Source: Helicobacter sp. MIT 11-5569 (GTDB lineage: Bacteria; Campylobacterota; Campylobacteria; Campylobacterales; Helicobacteraceae). From it: 64,000 nucleotides of DNA. Where the stretch lies: contig NZ_JRPB02000002.1 of the NCBI RefSeq assembly GCF_000765695.2, forward strand, positions 167,927-231,926. The letters run 5' to 3'. Position 1 is the stretch's first letter; each line of letters begins with the position of its first letter. The notes under the pieces were generated by a model that saw nothing but the letters and a program-made list of their open reading frames with translations, did no database searches and was not told the DNA's origin. The position numbers were made by a program, and so were the translations under genes. Positions 18,957-28,204 of the stretch are shown in pieces.

Positions 18957-20165
18957 TTATGCTCTTTTGTCCAAAACTTCAAACGCTGGTAAAACTTCAC
19001 CTTCAAGCAATTCTAAGCTTGCTCCACCACCTGTTGAAGTAAAGCTCATACTATCTTTGTTTCCTGCTCTATCTACTGCGTCTGCTGTATCTCCACCGCC
19101 AATAATGCTATATGCATAAGTATCAGCAATAGCATGCGCAACGCTAAAAGTTCCGCGTGAGAATTTTTGTGTTTCATACGCCCCTAGCGGTCCATTCCAA
19201 ATAATTGTTTCACAATCCTTAATCACTTCATTAAAGAGTTTCACGGTTGCTGGTCCAATATCTACTGCCATTAATCCTTCTGGAATATCTTGTGCAGGAA
19301 TAATTTTAATCGTTTTTGGGTCTTTAATATCATCGGTTGCGACAACATCTACGGGTAGATAAATTTTTACCCCTTTTTCTTTTGCATTTCTTAGGATATT
19401 GCGCGCATCTTCTAGGAGATTATCTTCTGTTAAAGATGCTTGTGTATCATAACCAATAGCTTTTAAGAAAGTATTGCTCATTGCCCCACCGATAATAATT
19501 TTATCAACAACATTTAAAATAGAATTTAATAAAGTGAGTTTGGAAGAAACTTTAGAACCACCAACAATAAGCAGCAAAGGGCGCAAAGGATTAGAAAGAG
19601 CAATTGCAAAAGAGTCAATTTCTTTTTTTAGAAGTAAGCCCGCGACTTTTTCTTGTGTATATTGTGCGATTCCATAAGTGGAAGCGTGTTTGCGGTGAGA
19701 AGTTCCAAAAGCGTCATTAACATACACATCACAAAGCTTTGCAAGCTTTTGAGAAAGCTCTGGGTCATTTTTTTCTTCTCCTGCATAAAAGCGGATATTT
19801 TCTAACAGCACAATACTACCATCAACAAGCGTATTTAAAGTAACTTGTGCATTTTCTAAACTATCGACAAATACAACATCTTTTGATAGCAATCTCTCTA
19901 GGCGTTTTAGAATATGTCTTAGGGAAAACTCTTCGCTTTTGCCCTCTGGTCTTCCTAAGTGGCTTACTAAAATAATGGATTTAGCACCATTATCAATACA
20001 ATAATTAATCGTTGGAATCGCTTCGCGGATTCTTGTATCATCGCTAATATTGAGTTCGCTATCCATAGGAACATTGAAATCTACGCGGATTAAAACACGT
20101 TTGTCTTTAAGGCTAATTTCGCGGATACTTTTTGTATTTTGCATTTTTTGGATATTTTCACTCAT
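18957..20165 (-). CDS. pgk: Phosphoglycerate kinase
   Basis: A 402-residue glycolytic/gluconeogenic enzyme interconverting 1,3-bisphosphoglycerate + ADP and 3-phosphoglycerate + ATP in the cytosol. Family motifs are RVLIRVDFNVPMD at the N-terminus, VSHLGRPEG, NDAFGTSHRKHAST, and the C-terminal nucleotide-binding blocks GGGDTADAV and STGGGASLELLEG. The N-terminal extension before residue 23 is slightly longer than in most species, but a similar extension occurs in H. pylori. Confidence 0.96.
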   Translation of the reverse strand: MSENIQKMQNTKSIREISLKDKRVLIRVDFNVPMDSELNISDDTRIREAIPTINYCIDNGAKSIILVSHLGRPEGKSEEFSLRHILKRLERLLSKDVVFVDSLENAQVTLNTLVDGSIVLLENIRFYAGEEKNDPELSQKLAKLCDVYVNDAFGTSHRKHASTYGIAQYTQEKVAGLLLKKEIDSFAIALSNPLRPLLLIVGGSKVSSKLTLLNSILNVVDKIIIGGAMSNTFLKAIGYDTQASLTEDNLLEDARNILRNAKEKGVKIYLPVDVVATDDIKDPKTIKIIPAQDIPEGLMAVDIGPATVKLFNEVIKDCETIIWNGPLGAYETQKFSRGTFSVAHAIADTYAYSIIGGGDTADAVDRAGNKDSMSFTSTGGGASLELLEGEVLPAFEVLDKRA

Positions 20166-20236
20166 TTTTATCCTTTTTTCTAAGAGAGTTAAAAGAATCT
20201 TAACTAAAAATGCCTTATGAAAAAGTGAAAAAAATC

Positions 20237-21247
20237 TTAGTTTTGTGGAATTTTAATTTCAAATCCTTTTTTGCCTTCTTGCAAAAGTGTAATGCTACCA
20301 TTGTGTGCTTCAATGATTTGTAAAGAAAGTGCAAGCCCTAAGCCATTGCCTTTAAGTTTTGTGCTTTTAAAGGGTTCAAATAAAATTTCTGGATTTTCTA
20401 TGGGTTTGCCATTATCAAAGATTCTAAAGGTTGCAAACTCTGAATCTTTGGTGTATTGTAATTCTACGATTCCTTTTTCTTGGTCGTTTTCTTCAATAGC
20501 GTCTATTGCGTTGAATAAGAAGTTTTGTAACACAATACAAAGAAGGTCAAAATCTGCTTCAAAAGTATCTTTTGCAAAATCAAAATGAAATGCAATATCC
20601 TTTGTATAAGTGTAGTGGCTAATAGAAGTATTAAGCTCATCTTCTATATTTTGTGGATTAATTTCTACCTTGTTGCAATGCACGCCTTTAGAAAAAAGTA
20701 GCGTTGCTTTGACAATGCGTTCAACTCTCCAAATAGATTTTTTAATCTCTAAAACAAGAGATTTGTTTTTAAGCTCTACGCGATTAATAAGTGTAGAAGC
20801 AAGCAGGGCAACAGAACCTATTGGGTTGCGGATTTCATGGGCTAAATGTGCAGAGATTTGCCCCATAGAGGCTAAGCGTTCTCGCCTTTTTTCATCAGTA
20901 ATATCTGTCGCAGAAATAATGCGTTTGTTGAGCTTTTGGCTAGATTGGACAAGATAAACTTTATTAGTTTCTAGCTCGATTTCTTGGCGTAATTCTTGTG
21001 AAAAATCAAGTTTATCTAAAATTTGTGGAATCTCGCAAGCTAAGCTATTTTGATAAAAGATTTCCCCTTCTTCTTCTAGCACCCAAATAGCAGTTGGCAA
21101 AACATCTAGCACTTCTTCAAAAAGGGCTTTTAGCTCTACAAATTCTTTTTCGACTTCATAAGTTTGCGTGATAAGCTCTTTTAAGCCTTTAGCGAAAGAT
21201 TCCTTATCGCTACTGCTTAGAGATTTTAATAAATTTTGGTCAATCAC
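20237..21247 (-). CDS. flgS: Flagellar sensor kinase FlgS
   Basis: A 336-residue soluble histidine kinase with no membrane segment, as expected for the cytosolic kinase that activates FlgR and the sigma54 flagellar regulon. Visible motifs are the H-box HLAHEIRNPIGSV, the N-box NFLFNAIDAIEEN, DNGKPI and GNGLGLAL. A PAS-like segment precedes (residues ~45-100). The start is GTG with AAGG upstream. Position directly after flgJ-like and flgI matches the H. pylori HP0244-HP0246 cluster, which supports the name. Confidence 0.88.
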   Translation of the reverse strand: MIDQNLLKSLSSSDKESFAKGLKELITQTYEVEKEFVELKALFEEVLDVLPTAIWVLEEEGEIFYQNSLACEIPQILDKLDFSQELRQEIELETNKVYLVQSSQKLNKRIISATDITDEKRRERLASMGQISAHLAHEIRNPIGSVALLASTLINRVELKNKSLVLEIKKSIWRVERIVKATLLFSKGVHCNKVEINPQNIEDELNTSISHYTYTKDIAFHFDFAKDTFEADFDLLCIVLQNFLFNAIDAIEENDQEKGIVELQYTKDSEFATFRIFDNGKPIENPEILFEPFKSTKLKGNGLGLALSLQIIEAHNGSITLLQEGKKGFEIKIPQN

Positions 21248-21249
21248 AA

Positions 21250-21573
21250 TTAGCCTTTAACGCCTTGTTTGCCTTGTAAATCTTTGAGATAATCAAAGAG
21301 TAAATCACTAAAACCAAAACTACCGCTTAGGGATTCTGAAAGCGTATCGCGATACATTGACTCATAAATATCATGTCCAGGTGCTTTTGGATACAATGAA
21401 TCGTCCATTTTCAAAGAAATATCTAGCATTTGCTTTAAAATCAGTGCTTCAAAAGCGTCTGTTTGTTCTCTTAACCTTGAATCGTCATCTGTTTTTTGGA
21501 TTGTAGGAGCGGATTTTGCCGCTTCAAGCAACTCTTTAGAATATCCACTAATTCCATTAAAATCAATTTGCAT
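21250..21573 (-). CDS. FlgJ-like rod-binding protein (HP0245 type)
   Basis: A 107-residue protein corresponding to the N-terminal rod-binding domain of FlgJ without the muramidase domain: LREQTDAFEALILKQML and a C-terminal SGSFGFSDLLFDYL. In Campylobacterota this short form is thought to help rod assembly through the peptidoglycan. A perfect AAAAGGAG site precedes the start. It sits between flgI and flgS with 2- and 11-bp gaps, so all three are one operon. Confidence 0.8.
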   Translation of the reverse strand: MQIDFNGISGYSKELLEAAKSAPTIQKTDDDSRLREQTDAFEALILKQMLDISLKMDDSLYPKAPGHDIYESMYRDTLSESLSGSFGFSDLLFDYLKDLQGKQGVKG

Positions 21574-21584
21574 AATTTCTCCTT

Positions 21585-22688
21585 TTAAATGATTTCTAAG
21601 TCAGCGTTAAATGCGCCTGCTTTTTTCATTGTTTCTAAGATTGCAATCATATCTTTTGGTGTTGCGCCCATTCTTTGTAAAGCGCGTGTTACGCTTGAAA
21701 TTGTTGGGTTGTTTTGCGCACTTAGTGTTGCTTCTGCCGCACTAAAGGTTGCCCCATTACCCATATTAACAGCTTCTGGGTCTGTTGTTGCTTCATTGCT
21801 AACTTTAATTGTAATGTTATTATGTGTAACAACAATAGGGGAGACTTCTACGCCCATTCCCGCAATAATCGTTCCTGTGCGCTCATTAATAATAATTTTA
21901 TCTTCTTTAATTGCGTCAATATCAATTTCTTGCACGCGTGCTAGAAACTCTACCATACTCATTTCTTGTGGGCGTTGTAGCTTGATTGTGCGTGGGTCAA
22001 TCGCAGTTGCAACGGGAGTTGGAGGAGTTTGCGTAGCTTGTCCTTCTTGTGGTTGTGCTTGTTGTTCTTGCGCAAAAGCTGCATTAATGCTTCTTTGGAT
22101 ACGCATTGCATTTTGAAAATTAGATTCTTTTAGGCTTAGTGTGGCATTGATTTTATTATATAAATCATAGCTGACTTCTCTTTCTACCGTTGCTCCATTT
22201 GGTAAAAGTCCTGCTAATGGGTGATTTGCGCTTCCGCCACGCTCGCTTTTTCCTCCGATTCCAACAGCACCTTGTGCAACTGCATAGATTCTGCCATCTA
22301 AACCGCTAAGTGGAGTTAAAAGCAATGTTCCTCCTTCTAGTGATTTTGCATCACCAATACTTGAAACTAGAATATCAATTTTATCCCCTTGTCTTGCAAA
22401 AGCAGGAAGCTTAGCAGTAACCATAACCGCAGCGACATTTTTAGAGCTAATATCGTTAGCATCAATTTTTACATTCACGCTATCTAGCATATTTGAGATA
22501 GATTGCATTGTAAAAGTAGAAGTCGTTTTGTCTCCTGTTCCATTTAATCCTACAACCAAACCATAGCCAATAAGTTGGTTATCGCGCACACCTACGATAT
22601 TTGCTAAATCACTTATCTTTGCGCTAAATGCAGGTAGTGCAAAGATAAGACAAAGCACTAAAAGCTTGAAGAATTTTGTTGTTTTCAT
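21585..22688 (-). CDS. flgI: Flagellar P-ring protein FlgI
   Basis: A 367-residue periplasmic protein forming the P ring around the flagellar rod. A signal peptide covers roughly residues 1-22 (LLVLCLIFALPAFSA). Family blocks are NQLIGYGLVVGLNGTGD near the N-terminus and INERTGTIIAGMGVEVSP in the C-terminal half. A Gln/Pro-rich insert (residues about 210-230) is the only variable part. AAGGAC precedes the start, and a sigma54 promoter lies 45-60 bp upstream. Confidence 0.95.
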   Translation of the reverse strand: MKTTKFFKLLVLCLIFALPAFSAKISDLANIVGVRDNQLIGYGLVVGLNGTGDKTTSTFTMQSISNMLDSVNVKIDANDISSKNVAAVMVTAKLPAFARQGDKIDILVSSIGDAKSLEGGTLLLTPLSGLDGRIYAVAQGAVGIGGKSERGGSANHPLAGLLPNGATVEREVSYDLYNKINATLSLKESNFQNAMRIQRSINAAFAQEQQAQPQEGQATQTPPTPVATAIDPRTIKLQRPQEMSMVEFLARVQEIDIDAIKEDKIIINERTGTIIAGMGVEVSPIVVTHNNITIKVSNEATTDPEAVNMGNGATFSAAEATLSAQNNPTISSVTRALQRMGATPKDMIAILETMKKAGAFNADLEII

Positions 22689-22731
22689 TGCGTAATGTCC
22701 TTATTTCGCTAAAATCTTTCTAAAATCTAAA

Positions 22732-22746
22732 GCAATATCTATTCCA
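22732..22746 (-). promoter_or_regulatory. Sigma54 promoter for the flgI-flgJ-flgS operon
   Basis: Reads TGGAAT-N5-TTGC on the minus strand, with the same -24 box as the flgE promoter. The -12 element is about 44 bp before the flgI ATG. Since FlgS activates sigma54, this arrangement would give positive feedback on flgS. Confidence 0.85.
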
Positions 22747-22832
22747 AAATGATATTCGGTATTTTTGTTGATAAAATATTAACAGATATAGGGTAAAATT
22801 TTGAGAAATTTTTATATTTTCAAAGGAAGACT

Positions 22833-23180
22833 ATGCGATGGATTTTATCCTTGTGTTTTGTAGCACAGTTAGTTGGTGCAAGAGATATTTTTGAGGCTTT
22901 GCAAACAATGCAATTTGATACAAAAAAACAAGAATTATTAAAGGTGGCTATGGGGGATTTTTATGCAGAGAATCACGCATATACACGAAATAATCATCAT
23001 ATTAGAGATAGAATGTTAGTTGCATTAGCGCAAGGTGAAACAAATCTTACACAATATACAGAATCTTTTGAAAAAGTTAGCAAACAATATATTGCAGCAA
23101 AAACTGAGTTTTATCAAGAGGTGGTTGGAATCTTAGGAGAAGAGCAAACAGAAGAATTAATTGAGATTCTAACAAAATAG
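22833..23180 (+). CDS. Small exported protein upstream of a two-component system (CpxP/Spy-like?)
   Basis: A 115-residue protein with a signal peptide (MRWILSLCFVAQLVGA, likely cut after GA). The mature part is all-helical, charged and His-containing (ENHAYTRNNHHIRDR), without Cys. Size, export, helicity and position directly ahead of a regulator-kinase pair recall the periplasmic CpxP/Spy/CnrX-like sensors, but no LTxxQ motif is visible, so this is inference. AAAGGA precedes the start. A 28-bp gap separates it from the regulator. Confidence 0.6.
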   Translation: MRWILSLCFVAQLVGARDIFEALQTMQFDTKKQELLKVAMGDFYAENHAYTRNNHHIRDRMLVALAQGETNLTQYTESFEKVSKQYIAAKTEFYQEVVGILGEEQTEELIEILTK

Positions 23181-23207
23181 CCTAAAAATTTTTTAAGGAA
23201 AGAAGCA

Positions 23208-23876
23208 ATGTATAGGATTTTGATTGTAGAAGATGATTTGGATATGCAAAAACTTTTGCAAGATTATTTGAAACAAAATGGAATGGAAGCTATAACAACA
23301 GATAATCCAAATATCGCATTAGAATGGATTAAGCAACAAAAAGGATTCCATTTAGCGGTGCTTGATATTATGCTACCGTATATGGATGGATTAGAATTGT
23401 GTGAGAGAATCAGAAAAGTGAGTGATATTCCAATTATTATGTCTTCTGCGCGCGGAGATATTAGTAGTAAAATGCTAGGTTTTAAAAATGGAGCAGATGA
23501 TTATCTCGCAAAATCCTATGAGCCTTTGGAACTTGTTATGCGTATTAATGCTTTGTTAAAACGTTATGCGCAAACAGAATGTGTAACTTATAAAGATTTA
23601 GAAATTGATAGAACAAGAAGAAAGGTTAAGGTTAATGGAGTTGTTGTCGATTTAACGCCAGCAGAATTTGAGATTTTAGATTTGTTATTTTCACACAAAG
23701 GAAAACCTTTCTCGCGCGATTCCTTATCACAAGCAATCGCAAGTATTGCTCCTGATTCATCACTAAGAAGCATTGATACGCATATTAGGAATTTGCGCGC
23801 AAAACTAGGAGATGATGCAAAAACACCCAAATACATTCAATCTATTTGGGGAATAGGATATAAGTTTTGCGATTAA
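23208..23876 (+). CDS. OmpR-family response regulator (ArsR/DccR-like of epsilonproteobacteria)
   Basis: A 222-residue regulator with receiver acidic residues EDD (8-10), phospho-acceptor Asp53 in AVLDIMLPYMDG, and Lys in DDYLAKSYEP. The winged-helix output domain ends SIDTHIRNLRAKLGDD and IWGIGYKFCD. It resembles the acid/stress regulators ArsR of H. pylori and DccR of C. jejuni more than CpxR, judged only by eye. Its 3' end overlaps the kinase start by 10 bp. Confidence 0.85.
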   Translation: MYRILIVEDDLDMQKLLQDYLKQNGMEAITTDNPNIALEWIKQQKGFHLAVLDIMLPYMDGLELCERIRKVSDIPIIMSSARGDISSKMLGFKNGADDYLAKSYEPLELVMRINALLKRYAQTECVTYKDLEIDRTRRKVKVNGVVVDLTPAEFEILDLLFSHKGKPFSRDSLSQAIASIAPDSSLRSIDTHIRNLRAKLGDDAKTPKYIQSIWGIGYKFCD

Positions 23877-25123
23877 AAATAAAATCTTGGATTCCACCTT
23901 TATTTGTCCAAATTTATTTACTTTTTATTCTCTCACTTGGTGTAGGTGGAATTATTGCTTATCTTGCAAATCTCAATTCTTTAAAAAAGAATGAAGAAGC
24001 GGTTTTAAGACAAACGGTTTTTATTGCGCAACAATCTTTAATGAATTTTATACGTGGTGATATTGTGCGATTGAAAAATGCGGCACAAGAGTTTGGTTTT
24101 GAGATAATTAAAGAGATTCCACCTAATGCACGAATTTTGTTCAGCACTAAAGAAACTTTTGGAACAATACAGATTTTTAAAGAGAGGCAAAATTACGGAT
24201 TCTATCTTGAGTATTTGGGTATGGATTTAGCGGCATTTAAAAACTTTGGCGCAGAGCTTGTAAGTGATGATGGGCTAAATGTGTGGATATTTTTAGATTT
24301 TTTGATACTACTTTTGACATTTTCTGTGATTTTAGCATTATTGCACCCTTTGAAAATTCTACAAAGTAGCTTAGAAGCTTTTGGACAAGGAAATTATAAA
24401 ATCCATATTCCTGTGTCAAAAGAACCACAACAAGCGAAATTAGCAGAGAGTTTTAACATGATGTGCGCAAAGATTTCTAAGCTAATGTTAGCAAGAGAGT
24501 TTGTGCTAAGAAATATCGGACATGAGCTAAAAACACCAATTTCTAAAGCAAAGATTGCATTAGAATTAATGCCAGAAAACCCCCAAAAAGAGCTAGTTGG
24601 CAAATGTATTTATAATCTTGATAATCTAACAAGCCAGATTTTAATGTTTGAAAAAATCCAAGAAGGCAAGGATTTGCTTTTTTTAGAAGATTTTGATGTA
24701 GAAACGCTATTGATTAAGACTTTAGAGCAGTTATTTATAGAAGAAGAAATACTAGAAATTGTGCTAGATGAAAATTTTAAAATTCATGGGGATTTGCAAT
24801 TTTTATCCATTGCATTAAAGAATCTTATTGATAATGCGTTTAAATATAAAAGTGAAGGTAAGATTGTATTGCAAGCTTATAAAAGCAATGGAGAATGCAG
24901 AATCGCAGTAAAGAATTATGGAAAAGAACTCCAACAAGAGATTGCATATTACCTCGAACCTTTCTCGCGCGATAAAACGCATGAGTTAATTCAAGGCTAT
25001 GGACTTGGACTTGGGATTATTAAAGGAGTGCTAGAATTGCATAATTTTAGGTTAGAGTATTCTTATAAGGATAATATGCATTGTTTTGTCATGGTATTTG
25101 GTAATGTGGAATCTGAAATATAA
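23867..25123 (+). CDS. Sensor histidine kinase, partner of the preceding regulator
   Basis: A 418-residue kinase with membrane helices at about residues 11-33 and 143-166, enclosing a ~105-residue periplasmic sensor. Motifs: H-box NIGHELKTPISKAKIAL, N-box NLIDNAFKYKSEG, and GYGLGLGIIK. The layout and the poorly conserved G1 box resemble H. pylori ArsS. The start appears to be TTG at 23867, preceded by AGGAT and overlapping the regulator by 10 bp; no better in-frame start is available. Confidence 0.85.
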   Translation: MRLKIKSWIPPLFVQIYLLFILSLGVGGIIAYLANLNSLKKNEEAVLRQTVFIAQQSLMNFIRGDIVRLKNAAQEFGFEIIKEIPPNARILFSTKETFGTIQIFKERQNYGFYLEYLGMDLAAFKNFGAELVSDDGLNVWIFLDFLILLLTFSVILALLHPLKILQSSLEAFGQGNYKIHIPVSKEPQQAKLAESFNMMCAKISKLMLAREFVLRNIGHELKTPISKAKIALELMPENPQKELVGKCIYNLDNLTSQILMFEKIQEGKDLLFLEDFDVETLLIKTLEQLFIEEEILEIVLDENFKIHGDLQFLSIALKNLIDNAFKYKSEGKIVLQAYKSNGECRIAVKNYGKELQQEIAYYLEPFSRDKTHELIQGYGLGLGIIKGVLELHNFRLEYSYKDNMHCFVMVFGNVESEI

Positions 25124-25131
25124 GGGAAGCA

Positions 25132-26070
25132 ATGGAGATTATAGGGATTGATTTAGGGAGTAATTCCTTGCGCGGTGTGCGTATGGAAGTGCGTAATAAT
25201 GGGAAAGAATTTGTCGCTATTAAGGAATATGATTCCACAGTGCGCGCAGCAGAGGGTTTAGAAGAGAGTGGAGAGATTTGCAAAGCAGCAGTTTGTCGTA
25301 TTGTAGAGGGATTATTACAAATGCGCGAGAAATTAGGAATCTCTAGTGAAGATACAGTTGTCGCGCTTACAACACAAGCGATGCGCAAAGCACGGAATCA
25401 AAAAGCTGTGCTGCAAGAGATTTTTGAAAAAAGCGGCATATCTTTTAGGGTGATTAATGGGGAAATGGAAGCAAAAATTACTGCTTTAGCTCCAAAGCTT
25501 GCATTAGAGCGATTAAAACTGCAAAAGCATAAATACCAACAAGATTGTTTTTTGCTTGTAGATATGGGAGGGGCTAGCAGCGAGTTTATTATTTGTAACT
25601 CCCAAAATATCGAATTTGCAAAAAGCTTTGAAATAGGCATTGTGAGTGCTAAGGATAGGTTTAAGAGTGTAGAAAATTTAAAGGCATGCAAGGATATGTT
25701 TTTAAAGCCTATCGTGGAGTTTGTGGAATCTTGTAGAAAAAAGGGTGCGATTCCAAAGTTTCTTGTCGCAAATAGTGGCACACCAACGCTTGTCTGTGCT
25801 TTTAAACTTGGATTAAAAACCTATAATCCACGCGCTGTTTTTGGAAAAGAGCTTGTGAATGCGGATTTTAATGCGATGTTGGAAGAATTTTTGGCATTAA
25901 ACAAAGAATCGCAAATTTCTCTAGTTGGAACATATAAAGCAGATGTTGTGCCTTTTGGTATTGCGCTTTTTACTTGTTTTATGGAGGCTTTGGGGTTTGA
26001 AGAATGTTTGGTAATGGACGAAGGACTTAGAGAAGGAGCAGTGATAGCACATACATTGGGAATGATATAG
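25132..26070 (+). CDS. Ppx/GppA-family phosphatase
   Basis: A 312-residue member of the actin-like ASKHA superfamily that hydrolyses polyphosphate or pppGpp. Nucleotide-binding blocks are GIDLGSNSLRGVRME at the N-terminus, VALTTQAMRKARN, VINGEMEAKI and LLVDMGGASSEFII. It lacks the C-terminal HD-like domain of long Ppx, as other Campylobacterota homologues do. It follows the kinase by 8 bp and may share its transcript. Substrate preference cannot be told. Confidence 0.85.
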   Translation: MEIIGIDLGSNSLRGVRMEVRNNGKEFVAIKEYDSTVRAAEGLEESGEICKAAVCRIVEGLLQMREKLGISSEDTVVALTTQAMRKARNQKAVLQEIFEKSGISFRVINGEMEAKITALAPKLALERLKLQKHKYQQDCFLLVDMGGASSEFIICNSQNIEFAKSFEIGIVSAKDRFKSVENLKACKDMFLKPIVEFVESCRKKGAIPKFLVANSGTPTLVCAFKLGLKTYNPRAVFGKELVNADFNAMLEEFLALNKESQISLVGTYKADVVPFGIALFTCFMEALGFEECLVMDEGLREGAVIAHTLGMI

Positions 26071-26079
26071 TTTTAAGAA

Positions 26080-27330
26080 ATGATTATGGATATAGAGTTA
26101 AACACTTATTTGAGAAATACAGCTATCAGATACACTAAGATAAAAGAGCGTTTAAAAACGCAAGAAGTAATTCGCGTGGGGATTTTAGTGATTGATGATA
26201 AAGTTTTTCCTTATCATAGTGTCATTGAAGAGTTGGCTAAGGATTCTCGCTTTTGTGTGTATATTTTTGTTGTGCCGATGATTACAAAATCATTAGAGTG
26301 GATTTCTGAAACGATGCAAAGAACCTTTTTGAATCTAAAAGAAAAATATGCAAATGTTTTTTGTGTATATGATTTTGATAAAAAAGAATATTATGAGATT
26401 TCGCATTTAATGGATATTGCGTTATTTTGTAATGTGTATGATGTAGGTGTGCATCCTTATTATAGAGTTGTTAATTTGTCGCAAAAAGTGCTTTGTGTCT
26501 ATGTGCCTTATGGATTTACAGGAATGTTAAATTATGATTTTAAGGGAATTATTCTTTGTCTTGAATATGCTTTATTTTGGAGAATTTATGTAGAAAATCA
26601 AAAAGGTTTGCAGGCAACTTTGCAAAATCCTAATATAAATCCTAATAATGTTGTCGCTGTGGGTTATACGAAAATGGATACAATAACACGTTATCATAAG
26701 ATTCCAAGCAAAAGAAAAAAGGTGATAATCTCCCCACACCACACAATGACAGATTGGAAAGAATTGCAACTCTCAAATTTTTTAACTTATAGTGAGTTTT
26801 TCTTGGAATTGCCTAAACTTTATCCGCAAATTGATTTTATCTTTAGACCACATCCTTTAGTTTTTGAGGTATTAGATAAGAATCCTAGCTTGTGGAATGA
26901 TACTAAAGAAAATTATTTGAAAAAAATTGAAGCAATTCCTAATATGAGCTACCATAACGCAGATGATTATTTGGATCTTTTTGTGCAAAGTGATGCGCTA
27001 ATCCATGATTGTGGGTCTTATATCGCAGAATATTTATATACAGACAATCCTGTATGCTATATGCTTAGAAAGGATACATATCAGCATACATTTTCATCTT
27101 ATGGGTTTGAAGTATTAAGCCATTTGTATCTTGCATTTTGTAAAGAAAATATTTTAGCTTTTATAGATGAGGTTGTGATTGGTGGAAAAGATACTTTGTG
27201 TGCAAAAAGAATAAATTTTGCTAAAGAACATATAAGATTTAATCTTTCAAGTGCAGGGGCTGCTCTTGTTGAGAATCTTAAAGAAGAAATTTTTGGTGAG
27301 CGGGGAGGGGGCATTAATTTGCCTTTATGA
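26080..27330 (+). CDS. CDP-glycerol glycerophosphotransferase-like protein
   Basis: A 416-residue protein whose C-terminal half has the TagB/TagF-type pattern: RKKVIISPHHTM, FIFRPHPLV, SDALIHDCGSYIAEYLYTDNPVCYM. In Gram-negatives such proteins transfer phospho-polyols or act in capsule or surface glycan assembly. The N-terminal half is not recognisable to me. The start may be ATG 26080 or 26086. It follows ppx/gppA by 9 bp and is convergent with phzF. The C-terminal GERGGGINLPL contains only G4/G5 runs, too short to be a slippage tract. Confidence 0.7.
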   Translation: MIMDIELNTYLRNTAIRYTKIKERLKTQEVIRVGILVIDDKVFPYHSVIEELAKDSRFCVYIFVVPMITKSLEWISETMQRTFLNLKEKYANVFCVYDFDKKEYYEISHLMDIALFCNVYDVGVHPYYRVVNLSQKVLCVYVPYGFTGMLNYDFKGIILCLEYALFWRIYVENQKGLQATLQNPNINPNNVVAVGYTKMDTITRYHKIPSKRKKVIISPHHTMTDWKELQLSNFLTYSEFFLELPKLYPQIDFIFRPHPLVFEVLDKNPSLWNDTKENYLKKIEAIPNMSYHNADDYLDLFVQSDALIHDCGSYIAEYLYTDNPVCYMLRKDTYQHTFSSYGFEVLSHLYLAFCKENILAFIDEVVIGGKDTLCAKRINFAKEHIRFNLSSAGAALVENLKEEIFGERGGGINLPL

Positions 27331-27353
27331 GTATTTTACTTTGCGTTAAAGAT

Positions 27354-28151
27354 TTATTCTTTCAGCGCAATCGTATTTGTCGAATACAACACTGCATCTC
27401 CAGCAAGGCTTACGCGCTCGTCTTTGTCGCAGCAAAGTAACACACCTCCGCGTTTGCTTGCTTGATAGGCAAGAATCTGTGCTTTGCCTAGCTTTTTGCT
27501 CCATAATGGCACAAGGTGGCAATGCCCAGAGCCACAAACGGGGTCTTCATCAACGCCATGTTTTGGTGCAAAGCTTCGGCTTACACAATCAAAATCTTCT
27601 ATTCCTTTTGTAGTGATATGACATAGCACACCTTCAAGCTCAAGCACTTTTGACATATTAGGTTTGCAGCTGCGCACTTGCTCTTCATTTTCAAGCACAC
27701 AAATCAAATCGCGCCCTAGATAAATTTCAATGGGCTTATATCCAATAGCTTCTTCAATCTTTTGAACGCGCTCTTTTGTTAGTTCAAGCGGAGTTAGAGC
27801 AAAGCTTGGCAAATCAAGTCCGTATTTATCGCCATTTTTTCGCACTCTTAGGATTCCGCTTTTGGTTTCAAACGCAACTTCTTTAAGCGCGCTATCAACA
27901 AAATTCATCACCACAAACGCACTTGCAAGTGTTGCATGCCCACAAAGCTCAATTTCTCCAGCAGGAGTAAACCAGCGCAATTTATATTGCTTGTCTTGGC
28001 ACAGACAAAAAGCGGTTTCAGAAAGATTATGCTCATTTGCAATTTTTTGCATTAGAGAATCTTCTAGCCATTGGTGTTGCAACAAACACACAGCAGCAGG
28101 ATTCCTGCTAAAGATTTTATCGCTAAATGCGTCAATAACATAGCATTGCAT
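27354..28151 (-). CDS. PhzF-family isomerase-like protein
   Basis: A 265-residue protein with the PhzF/diaminopimelate-epimerase fold signatures: YVIDAFSDKIFSRNPAAVC, EHNLSETAFCL, LRWFTPAGEIELCGHATLAS, and EDPVCGSGHCHLVPLW near the C-terminus. The catalytic Glu of the SETAF block is present. Family members include isomerases of unknown substrate in most bacteria. Nothing around it suggests phenazine synthesis. It may be cotranscribed with, but lies downstream of, the aldo/keto reductase (53-bp gap). Confidence 0.85.
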   Translation of the reverse strand: MQCYVIDAFSDKIFSRNPAAVCLLQHQWLEDSLMQKIANEHNLSETAFCLCQDKQYKLRWFTPAGEIELCGHATLASAFVVMNFVDSALKEVAFETKSGILRVRKNGDKYGLDLPSFALTPLELTKERVQKIEEAIGYKPIEIYLGRDLICVLENEEQVRSCKPNMSKVLELEGVLCHITTKGIEDFDCVSRSFAPKHGVDEDPVCGSGHCHLVPLWSKKLGKAQILAYQASKRGGVLLCCDKDERVSLAGDAVLYSTNTIALKE

Positions 28152-28204
28152 TATGTTTCCTTTGTTTGTCGTGTTAGCGTAAAAATTATAACACTTTTAT
28201 CTTG

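Noticed and set aside
27295..27330. G-rich end of the glycerophosphotransferase-like gene (cggggaggggg)
   Set aside because: Runs of only four and five G interrupted by A; too short for slippage and not like the 11-16 nt tracts in the island.
27346..27613. Small ORFs on both strands inside the phzF gene
   Set aside because: Overlap the conserved PhzF C-terminus (EDPVCGSGHCHLVPLW); shadows.
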